DNA of 64,000 nt from Zea mays (Eukaryota > Streptophyta > Magnoliopsida > Poales > Poaceae). Below are positions 55,971 through 64,000 of this stretch, one piece after another. Where the stretch lies: positions 181,509,825 to 181,573,824 of the forward strand of contig NC_050096.1 of the NCBI RefSeq assembly GCF_902167145.1. The letters are read 5' to 3'. The first letter of the stretch is position 1, and each line of letters begins with the position of its first letter. The notes under the pieces are model-generated. The model did not search any database. It was not told the DNA's origin and was given only the letters and a program-made list of their open reading frames with translations. Position numbers and translations under genes: made by a program.

Positions 55971-56344
55971 GAAACCCAACCTCGAGAAAAGAATTGTCTG
56001 ATCTAGATACAATATTTGTTATAAATATAACTGAATGGAAACTTGCAATATATTGATCGATACTTTTCATAAGAGCATCAATCTACGTATTGGGATAGGT
56101 TTTGACACCCCACACGTTTGTGTGACACTGCCTTTACTATCTTTTCAAATCAAATTTTTGCTCAAAGCTGACTGAAAGGGAGATATACGTGGGGATGTAG
56201 CTCATCAAACAGGAAATTTTATTGAACTCTTACTATGATTGTACGCCATGTCTTTCATAGTGAAAAAATATGGTCAAACAATAAAATCCTAAGGTTGTTG
56301 TGGTCAGGCAATAGAATTATAGAATAAATTAACTCAGTGAATGG

Positions 56345-56830
56345 AAGATTTTATTTCACATGTCACCCTACTTGCTATGTTCGGTGACATCAAGTTTCCA
56401 CTGTGTGACGCGTTGAATGTTGGCGTAGCCGCCGGTGGAGAAGGCGTAGAGTAGGTTGAGCGTGACAGTGGATTGAGCGTACTCATAAAGCATCTTGTAT
56501 GGGTCCAAGACATGACTCTTCTCGTCGAATGTCTTGTCATTGATGTTTTCACTCTGATAGCTTGGAAGGTTCACGTCGTCCCTAACCTCAAACAATCGAA
56601 CACATGGAAGTCACCATTTGAAAAAACAGATCAGTTCGAAGTGAAGGCAATTTTGTTTAGCTTATTGTCTCAATGAAAGGGAAAGAAATATTGTTTTGCA
56701 TGTTATCTCTGATCATGGTGTAGATGGGGTACGTTGACCACGGTCTACGGGCATTTGGGTGCCGAACGTGAGCATGTATTACATCTGCAGGAGAACACAT
56801 AAGTTGTCATAGATGTCGTCTCTGTTGATC
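56345..56830 (-). pseudogene. DAHP synthase fragment, copy 1
   Basis: Minus strand 56830-56740 reads INRDDIYDNLCVLLQM, a stop, then LTFGTQMPV. After an intron-like gap, 56595-56368 reads FEVRDDVNLPSYQSENIND and later LNLLYAF, STGGYANIQRVTQWKLDVTE. These are conserved blocks of plant class II 3-deoxy-D-arabino-heptulosonate 7-phosphate synthase, the first enzyme of the shikimate pathway (plastid). The fragment lacks most of the protein, and the exon breaks off near TEHSK with a stop. The intron between the exons shows capture from genomic DNA. Non-functional. Confidence 0.88.
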
Positions 56831-57197
56831 TCCTTTTAGCATTGAGTTTTCAAAGTAAAAAATAGTGGATTTAGAAATGGTGATAGCTAGTTCTCTTGGT
56901 CAATAATCTAAATTAGTGTGAAGAGTATAAATCAATTAGTATGTTAGCGAAAACGAAGAAATCATAGAGTTTGAGTTTTTTGAAGATGATGCAGGGACAA
57001 TATAGTTGTTTTGCTGTAATAATTTGACATTCATTATCATGTTACTTATCAATTCTACACATGGAAGGCGAAACATGGTGATTTGGTTTCCTCCAATATT
57101 TCAGAGTTTCGCTCAACATATATTTATAGGTACAAAATGCAAAGTTCATATATCTCTTGCAACATTTGTGATGCCATGAAAGGCCAAGTGTGTAGAA

Positions 57198-57198
<1 letters not shown>

Positions 57199-57286
<88 letters not shown>
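57199..57286. repeat. (TA)n microsatellite
   Basis: About 42 uninterrupted TA units. The related copies at 11210 and 60815 have only a few TA units, so it expanded in this copy. Confidence 0.95.
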
Positions 57287-57287
<1 letters not shown>

Positions 57288-58500
57288 GTAGATCGTCCTT
57301 ATTTAGATTGTTATTGATAAGCATGCAAACCATGTTGCAAGTCATTCAACAACTGATGCATCATTAATTTATCATGCATCAATGTCTTTCTATGAAGAGT
57401 GTTTTTATGCCTAGTTCTAATGTTGTATGACATGAAGGAAAAATGAAGAATGACGGTGCTGCATTCACAATGTGCTTTCCTGTTAGTCTACTATTAGACT
57501 TAATTTACCATCCTAGCATGAAATTTTCGGTTGTTGCTACGATAAACTCTAATGGCAATGTAGAGAAACGGAACCAATCAATAAAGAATTACGTGGTTTT
57601 GCAATATTCAATAAGATGAAAACTGCCACCCAATTTTGAGTTAATGAGGACTTCAACCAATATGGCTAAGTGCATGACCACAACTCCCACCTGACACATT
57701 GAGTCAAGTTCACTTTCTCATAAGTAATATGAATTCAATACAGTAAATCAAGTAACTTTAGGAAGCCACGTTAATTATCCGGTAGCTCTACATTAGCTGC
57801 CAAAAACAAGTGTATTATTTTTGGCAGCTAGAGAGTAGCCGTCGAAAATATGTTTATTTTCTAGCGGCTAGGTACCTATCAAAAATAATCGTGTTCTTTT
57901 TAGCGAGTACGCTAGACCGAAAACAATACACTTTTTATTAAGCAAGGTGTAGGGTAAAGCAAACTAAGTAACCTATTGAGCTCACATTAATTTAACCTAA
58001 CAGTACATGGAAGGGTGAGGAATATAGAAGTTAATATTATTAGGTCAACAATGTGATCAAGGGACACAACTTGCCTTTAACTGCGAGCTCCTACTCATAT
58101 CCTTCAAACTATTGGGCTTCAAAATCCCCGTTCACTAGTTCGTTTATTCATAGCAATACAAACAAATAGTTCGTCTATTCGTAGCAATACAAACAAACAA
58201 TAAATAAAATATCATTACACCAAACAGAGAAGTAAACTACACAAAATATTCTATGTGCCGCAATGAATCTGTACATTCAAGAACCACAAAAATCGAGGTT
58301 AAAATGAAGCAGCTATTATTTAAATAAGCTTTTTTCAACTATTTTTGTTTTAAAGAGTAATTCCAGAATTAATTTGTATGATTATTTTTTCTGTCCTGGA
58401 CTGCTTGCACTATTCTCAGTTAGCTTAGGGTCGAATCCAATAAAAATAAGACCTAACCGCTTTGATTATAATATATATAGACCACACGAGTTGATTAGGA
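57287..58500. other. Class II unit: subterminal array and AT-rich flank
   Basis: Contains the GCCGCC-type array at 57775-57930 and AT-rich DNA. No gene is seen. Confidence 0.4.
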
Positions 58501-59040
58501 ATTTCTACCATGACTCTTTAGCAAAACCTAAACGAACGTATAAGGTTGACCACTCAGAGTCCATCTGCTGATCTCCGTATTGGATTCACTCTTGCCGAAC
58601 CATTATCCCCTTTCTAATCTTACTCGTCTATCCCTGGATCAACGATCAGGGACGTCTCTTCCCCACCTTGACACCAAACTACGGTGGTAGCCCCTGACCT
58701 GTAGCAGTAATCTGCCCTAGACAAGACTTGGTGTAAAGAGAATGGGGCGAACTCGATGGGGATCAGATTACCAGTGATCATATCGAGGCAGTGATGAAAG
58801 TCAGCTAGCTGAAATGCCGGCCCGACACCCTCCTTCATTCGATGGTGAGCAATCCCACGAGATCCAGTCAGCCTCCACATGTGTAGACTCCGGGGAGATC
58901 CACGAACTCTAGCTATGCTTTGTGCCCCTTCCCGGACCCCGAACGATGTTGCAGCCACAGGTCGACGGTGACAGATCTCCGCCGAGGTCTCCCACCTCCG
59001 TCGAGAAGCCTCCCGCATTCTCGTCATTTTCTGAGGTCAC
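58500..59040. repeat. Segment repeated at 61555-62035
   Basis: Direct repeat of 61555-62035, with the copies differing by small deletions. A 135-codon minus-strand frame (58620-59027) is open here but is not preserved in the other copy, so I do not call it a gene. It may be another captured fragment. Confidence 0.5.
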
Positions 59041-59606
59041 AGTTTCATGCTAGGATGGCTGATGGTTCTAACAGGAAAGTACATTATCAATTCAGTCCCA
59101 TCATTCTACATTTTTCCTTCATGTCATATGACATTAGCACTAGGCATAAAAACACTCTTCATAGATCGACATTGATGCATGATGGTTCTAGAGTATACAT
59201 GATAAATTAATGATGCATCAATTGTTAAATGACTTGCAACATGGTTTGCATGCTTATCAATAATAATCTAAAATAGGACAATCTACTATTATATATAAAT
59301 ATATACTTCTATACACTTGGTCTTTCATGGCATCTCAAATTTTCCAAGAGATATATGAACCTTGCACTTTGTATCTCTAAATATATGTTGAGCGAAACTC
59401 TAGACTATTGGAGGAAAGCAAAACACCATGTTGCGATTTTCACGTGTAGAATTGAGTGCATCTCAAGTAACATGGTAAGGAATGTCACAATATTAGGACA
59501 AAACAAATATATTTGTTTCTCAATTGCCTCCAAAAAAACTCAAACGTTATGATTTATACCTTTTCTTTAACCTAGTCCTTGATTTATACTCTTCTAGAGG
59601 ATGTAA

Positions 59607-60015
59607 AAGGCGCTGCAGTTGCCGGATTACTTTAACCTGGTAGATATGGAGACGACGCTCAAGACGATCGAACGTTCCCGACGAGGAGTCATGGCACCTG
59701 GATGAGCGCCTCATCGATGTCGTTGTGGGTCACGCTTTCCTCCCCTAACACAGTGACTGACTGACTGCATAGAGAGCTTTAAGGAGTTTGACAACGACAA
59801 TATCTGTGGCACTGTCTACGTTGTCATGTAGATGTTCGTCGTGCTCACCTTCGGCATCCAAATGCCCATGGATCGTGGTCAAGTTACCCCATCTACACCA
59901 TAATCAGAGACAACATGCAAAACAAGATTGTTTTACCTTTCAATTAGACATTACGCTAGATGACATTCAGCGCGTAACGCAATGGAACCTTGATGTCAAC
60001 GAGCATAGTGAGTAG
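59607..60015 (+). pseudogene. DAHP synthase fragment, copy 2 (inverted)
   Basis: Plus strand from 59607 reads KALQLPDYFNLVDMETTLKT; pieces of a HLDERL...GHAFL block follow, then ESFKEFDNDN.CGTVYVV, a stop, and FVVLTFGIQMPM (to about 59877). After an intron-like gap the second exon reads IQRVTQWNLDVNEHSE and a stop at 60013-60015. These are the same class II DAHP synthase blocks as in copies 1 and 3. Several stops and frame losses; non-functional. Confidence 0.85.
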
Positions 60016-60239
60016 GGTGACATGTGAAATAAAATCTTCCATGCACTTAGTTGATTTATTTTAGAATTTTATTGTCTGACCACGACAACCATGAGATTTT
60101 ATTGTCTGGCCACATTTTTTCACTATGAAACATGTGGCACTATCAGTTCAAATCGAATTTCATTTATCGTATTGTTTGATCAAAAGCGAAAGGAATCTCA
60201 TTTTGCGTGTTGTCTCTGCTCATGGTGTAGATGGGGTAT

Positions 60240-60525
60240 CTTGACCACGGTTCACGGGCATTTGGGTACCGAACGTGAGCACGACAAATATCTGTAGGAG
60301 GACGCAGATGGTGCCACATATGTTGTCGATGTTGAACTCTTTGAAGCTTTCAGCTTAGTTGTCACCCTAGAAGAGGAAGGCACGACCCATGACGGTATCG
60401 ACGAGGCACTCATTCAAGTGTCGTGTCTCCCTAGCAAAGACGATCGGCAGCAAGGCCTCGATCGTCTTGAGCGTCGTCTCCAGCTACGTCAGGTTTGGGT
60501 ACTCCAGCAACTGCAACACCTACTT
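60240..60525 (-). pseudogene. DAHP synthase fragment, copy 3
   Basis: Minus strand from about 60522 reads LQLLEYPN, then TTLKTIEALLPIVFA, RETRHLNECL, MGRAFLF, a stop, [20 protein letters not shown] and [12 protein letters not shown]. This is the best preserved of the three copies for the [10 protein letters not shown] block. Its second exon is missing: after the intron piece the sequence switches at about 60135 into the inverted flank of copy 2. Non-functional. Confidence 0.87.
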
Positions 60526-62060
60526 CATCCTCAAGAAGACTATAAATCAAGAAGTTGGTTAGTGAAAAGATATCAATCATAGGGTTTGAGTTTTTTGGGG
60601 CGATGGAGAAAAAAATATAGCTGTTTTGTTCTATTATTGTGACATTCCTTACCATGTTACTTATCAATTCTACATGTGGAAGTCAAAACATGGTGTTTTG
60701 GTTTCCTCCAATAGTTCAGAGTTTCGCTCAACATATATTTATAGCTACAAAATGCAAAGTTCATATAACTCTTGGAACATATGTGATGCCATGAAATGCC
60801 AAGTGTGTATAAGTATATATATAATAGTAGATAGTCCTAATTTAGATTACTATTGATAAGCATGCAAACCATGTTGCAAGTCATTCAATAACTGATGCAT
60901 CATTAATTTATCATGTATACTCTAGAACCATATTGCATCATTGTCCACCTATGAAGATTGTTTTTATGCGTAGTGCTAATGTTGTATGACATGAAGGTAA
61001 AGTTAAGAATGAAGGGGTTGAATTGATAATGTGCTTTCCTGTTAGTCTATTGTTAGACTTAATTTACCAACCTTGCATGATTTTTTTGTAGTTGCTATCG
61101 ACACACTCTAATGGCTACGTAGAAAAATGAAACCAATCAAGAAAAAATTATGTGGTTTTGCAATATTCAATAAGATGAAAATTGCCACCCAAATTTGAGT
61201 TAATGAGGACTTCAACCAATATGGCTAAGTGCATGACCATAACTCCCACCTAACTCATTAAGTCAAGTTCACTTTCTCATAAGTAATATGAATTCATTAC
61301 AATAAATCAAGGAACTTTAAGAAGCCACATTAATATTCAGTTGCTCTATAGTAGCCGCCAAAAGTATGTGTATTAGTTTCGGCGCCAAGAGAGTAGGCAC
61401 CAAAAATATGTTTATTTTCTATGGCGGCTCCGTAGCTGCCAAAAATAATCGTATCTTTTTGGCGGGTACTCTCTACTAGTAAAAAATAATACACTTTATA
61501 TTGACAGTTGTGCCTAGAGTAGCAACTCACAACCCAAATTTTGGGCCTTACAAAATTCTACCATGACTCTTTAGCAAAACCTAGATGAACGTATAAGGTT
61601 GACCACTCAAAGTCGTTCATCTGCTGATCTCCGTATTGGATTCACTCTTGCTGAACCATTATGCCCCTTCTAATCTTACTCGTCTATCCCTGGATCAACG
61701 ATCAGGGACGTCTCTTCCCCACCTCAACACCTACAGCGGTAGCCCCTGACCTGTAGCAGCAAGCACCCTCACAGACACACACCCTGACACCCTAGTGACC
61801 CGCCCTAGACAAGACTTGGTGTAATCAAAGCTAGAGAATGGGGCGAATTCGATGGGCACCAGATTACCAGTGATCGAGGCAGTGATGAAAGTCAGCGGCT
61901 ACGTGAAATGGCGGCCCAACATCCTCCTTCATTCGATGTTGCAGCCACAGGTCGACGGTGGCAGCTCTCCGCCGAGGTCTCCCACCTCGCCGAGAAGCCT
62001 CCTGCATTCTCGTCATTTTCTGAGGTCACAGTTCCATTAACGATGATCCCCCTGTGCTCG

Positions 62061-62520
62061 TCAAAACCACGTCGTCGTCAATGGCGCGATTTGTCCTCAG
62101 AGCGACAACTTCCCACTGTTTTTCTCTACGGTCAGTGGAGTGTGTTCTCATGGAGGCAACTTGCTGCTTCGGTTTCTTGTGAGCGGAAAAGAAACCCAAC
62201 TGTGTCCTAAAGTTTATTACAACGGTGAAGATCATGGAGGATCCCAACTGTCCGAAGTTTTTTTATGAGCAGAAAACAAACGGCTAACAACGCGGGCCCA
62301 CCCATCAGCTGCTTAGTTTTTGCGTGCAAGGTAAGTGAGAGTCTATCTAGCGGGCCCCACATGGTGAGGACGCCCACATGGCCGTGCCAGATATGGAAAT
62401 AGGTGGGTTGTGTGGGGGAGGGAGGACTGGACGCTATTGGGCCAGCGGTGGGCGGAGGCGAGCGGGCCTAGCAGGTTTCGGCCTACAAAAGCTCTTTTTC
62501 CTTTTTTTTCTTTTTTACCG
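62061..62520. other. Unassigned GC-richer DNA
   Basis: Contains promoter-like GGGCCCACCCA and GTTGTGTGGGGGAGGG stretches and pyrimidine runs near 62500. No open frame or repeat I can name. Confidence 0.3.
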
Positions 62521-62995
62521 GAGTTCGATTTCGAAGAATCTATGTCTCCATTGAGGTGTCCTAAAGAATAGGGTCTCTTTCAACCCTCTCAAGCGATCAC
62601 AATGATCAAGATTGAGCCCTCTAGATCTTGAGATGTGAAAACTTTGTCTCTGCAAGGCACTCCACAAACTCGGAGACTCTTGCTAGCCTTTACAAGATAA
62701 TACAAAACACAATAGCACCAGAGCACAACACAACACCAAGACTCAGATCACACAAGCACACTAGCCTTCTCTTTCACTAGTAAGAATATTTATACTCAAT
62801 TGAGGCACTTTGATCTCTTGGGATGAAGCGGAGGTGTTGCACTAGTGTATGAGAATGTTTGCACAACTCTTGTTTCTTGTAATTTTCCTGTTAGTGGGGT
62901 ATTTACAGCCCCAAACCCCTCAATTAGCCATTGATAAAAACCAGCAAAAACTGTTCTTTCCTCGTGTGCACCAGACTGGTTCGCTGCCCCACCAG
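62521..62995 (-). mobile_element. Sirevirus-like LTR on the minus strand, split part 1
   Basis: Read on the minus strand it has a TATAAATA box (62787-62794), then leader DNA with GAGGGTTGAAAGAGACCC, similar to the Sirevirus-2 leader (GGGTTGAAAGAGACCCGG near 45871). Toward 62995 and after 63811 there are decayed G/C palindromes (CACCAGACTGGT, CAGACTAGTCCGGTGG). It is split by the Cassandra element. The ends are outside or unclear. Confidence 0.5.
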
Positions 62996-63060
62996 TGTGA
63001 TATCCTGGCCACAATGGATGGTGATATCCTAGCCCAAATCTTAATAAAATTAATAGAGTA

Positions 63061-63184
63061 CTCATACCAACAAGGTGCATCTTTTTTCGGAAGCCTGTCT
63101 CAAAAAAACCTCGAGGTTAAGCGTGCTTGGCCTTGAGCAATCTTCAGATGGGTGACCGACCGGGTAATCTTCTCAGGTGTGCAT
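63061..63184 (+). ncRNA. 5S rRNA-like region of Cassandra 5' LTR
   Basis: CTCATACCAACA...GAGGTTAAGCGTGCTTGG...GATGGGTGACCG...TGTGCAT follows plant 5S rRNA from its 5' part to its 3' part. The A-box region (GTTAAGCGTGCTTGG) is intact; the C-box reads CAGATGGGTGACC, two changes from AGGATGGGTGACC. Derived from 5S RNA, not a functional 5S gene. Confidence 0.85.
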
Positions 63185-63564
63185 GAGTGAGGACAAAGTG
63201 CACACAAAAGAGTCATGTTGGTCTGTGGGGATGATCTATGATCCTAGAGGGCTGCCAGGAGTAAGTACCGCTGGTCCGAAAGTGGACGGGGTGTTACAAT
63301 TGGTATCAGAAATGACCCTCGCGGTTTTAGAAGCGTGTGTGTACTAGGGGTTTGGGTATATGGCGCATGGTGCATGTGGGCCCGGAGTGGTCACATGGCA
63401 TGGCATATGACGACAATAGACATACAGACGTGGCCAAGAGTGGAGGTTCCTGGCTTGGGGTTGACCAATAAGGACTTCGATCTTCTAAGGGGGGTGGATT
63501 GTGATATCGTGGCCCAAATGGATGGTCATATTCTGGCCCAATGCTTAATAGAATTAATAGAGTA

Positions 63565-63690
63565 CTCATACCAACAAGGTGCATCTTCTTTTTCGGAAGC
63601 CTGTTTCGAAAGAATTTCGAGGTTAAGCGTGGTTGGCCCAGAGCAATCTTAGGATGGGTGACCGTCCAGGAAGTCTTCTCGGGTATGCAT
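63565..63690 (+). ncRNA. 5S rRNA-like region of Cassandra 3' LTR
   Basis: Same layout; here the C-box AGGATGGGTGACC (63651-63663) is perfect, followed by GTCCAGGAAGTC, close to the 5S sequence. The A-box has one change (GTGGTTGG). A pol III start from this LTR is possible in principle. Confidence 0.85.
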
Positions 63691-63810
63691 GAGTGAGGAC
63701 AAAGTGTGCACAAAAGCCGCGCGTTGGTCTGTAGGGATGGTCTATGATCCTAGAGGGCAGCCAGGAGTAAGTACATTGCGGTCCGGGAGTGGATGGGGTG
63801 TTACAACCAG

Positions 63811-64000
63811 ACCTCCAACGGTCTACAGAATAAGCGGGATCTAACTGTCTACTTGCCTTGCCATGTGGCACCAGACTAGTCCGGTGGACCACCAGACCTT
63901 GCCACGTGTCCTGTCAAGTCAGCTAGCCATTGGAGTCTAAACCCTGAAGTATCCATTGGACCCGACTGGCTCGGTGCACACTGTACTGGTCCGGTCCCTT
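63811..64000 (-). mobile_element. Sirevirus-like LTR on the minus strand, split part 2
   Basis: Continues 62521-62995 after the Cassandra insertion. Carries decayed CCGGTGG/CACCAGAC palindromes and runs off the window edge. Confidence 0.45.

Larger units (their letters stand above)
55971..62060. mobile_element. Multi-copy class II repeat region with gene fragments
   Basis: About 56130-59040 and 60140-62035 are two diverged copies of one unit in the same orientation. Shared parts are a DAHP synthase exon, AAGTGTGTAGAAGTATATAT, a (G)CCGCCAAAAATA-type subterminal array (57775-57930 and 61335-61510), and a GATCAACGATCAGGGACGTC segment (58638 and 61695). Between them, about 59040-60135 is inverted. 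The subterminal arrays resemble CACTA transposons, but I found no CACTA terminal repeat, target duplication or transposase, so the class is tentative. Confidence 0.45.
62996..63805 (+). mobile_element. Cassandra-type TRIM, complete, 810 bp
   Basis: LTRs 62996-63298 (303 bp) and 63500-63805 (306 bp) start TGTGATATC and end GGGGTGTTACA. The target duplication ACCAG is perfect (62991-62995 and 63806-63810). After the 5' LTR comes ATTGGTATCAGA, an initiator-Met primer site (63301-63310). Before the 3' LTR is the purine tract AAGGGGGGTGGA. The 201 bp interior has no coding capacity. Both LTRs contain a 5S rRNA-like region, the defining mark of Cassandra elements. LTR divergence is roughly 13% by eye, so this is an old copy. 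Confidence 0.92.

Noticed and set aside
57083..57367. Open frames on both strands with long YI repeats
   Set aside because: They are translations of the TA microsatellite.
57775..57930. CACTA transposon terminal repeat
   Set aside because: The arrays look like CACTA subterminal repeats, but no CACTA terminus or 3 bp duplication was found, so no element ends were called.
58620..59027. 135-codon minus-strand frame
   Set aside because: The homologous DNA at 61600-62035 does not keep the frame, and no domain is recognised.
56345..60525. A functional DAHP synthase gene
   Set aside because: Each copy holds only part of the catalytic domain with internal stops, no N-terminal or C-terminal exons, and lies in repeat DNA.
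63061..63690. 5S rRNA genes
   Set aside because: The two 5S-like regions lie inside matching LTRs with TSD, primer site and purine tract, and carry many changes from 5S rRNA. They are Cassandra sequence.

Overview
The window is transposable-element DNA from a large grass genome, most likely maize (Zea) or a close relative. I recognise LTR sequences typical of the maize families Huck and Grande, Sireviruses with their G/C palindromes, a maize-type Helitron and a Cassandra TRIM. These names are from memory; no search was run. I see no intact low-copy host gene. The only host-gene sequence is broken exon pieces carried by DNA transposons: a protein phosphatase 2C in a Helitron, and DAHP synthase in a multi-copy region at 56-60.5 kb.

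Layout. 1-5.2 kb: rearranged LTR-like DNA in tandem and inverted copies, ending in TGTTACA. 5.2-7.96 kb: mostly unassigned, with a ~200 bp near-perfect hairpin. 7964-9577: a complete 1.6 kb non-autonomous Helitron on the minus strand with two PP2C exons. 9.6-11.2 kb: another old LTR-like fragment. 11.2-11.56 kb: a piece of the class II repeat seen again at 57-61.5 kb. 11675-43613: a Huck-like Ty3/gypsy (Tat) element with TSD CTAAT. It carries a young Sirevirus (11845-20717, TSD CCGAC) in its 5' LTR and a Grande-like Tat element (26090-35534, minus strand) in its reverse transcriptase. 43897-55800: an LTR fragment split by a very young, pol-less 11.46 kb Sirevirus (44165-55622, TSD CAAAC). 55.97-62.06 kb: class II repeats with three partial DAHP synthase copies. 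62.5-64 kb: a minus-strand Sirevirus-like LTR split by a complete 810 bp Cassandra TRIM (62996-63805, TSD ACCAG) with 5S rRNA-like LTRs.

The nesting order agrees with LTR divergence counted by eye: Cassandra roughly 13%, Huck about 36/1560, Grande 2/585, Sirevirus-1 4/1240, Sirevirus-2 5/2063. Sirevirus-1 has an open pol but a frameshifted gag. The Grande-like element has an open pol whose gag is almost all deleted in frame. It also keeps an intact antisense gene with its own TATA box and two clean introns. Sirevirus-2 has a damaged gag and no pol; about 5.7 kb of repeated 3'-UTR-like modules stand in its place. The most unusual signals are those modules (purine box plus a GAGACTA/TAGTCTC hairpin, and a second hairpin type with changing stems and similar loops), the intron-bearing antisense gene, the gag-less fusion, and the repeated TTGCAG at gag/pol borders.
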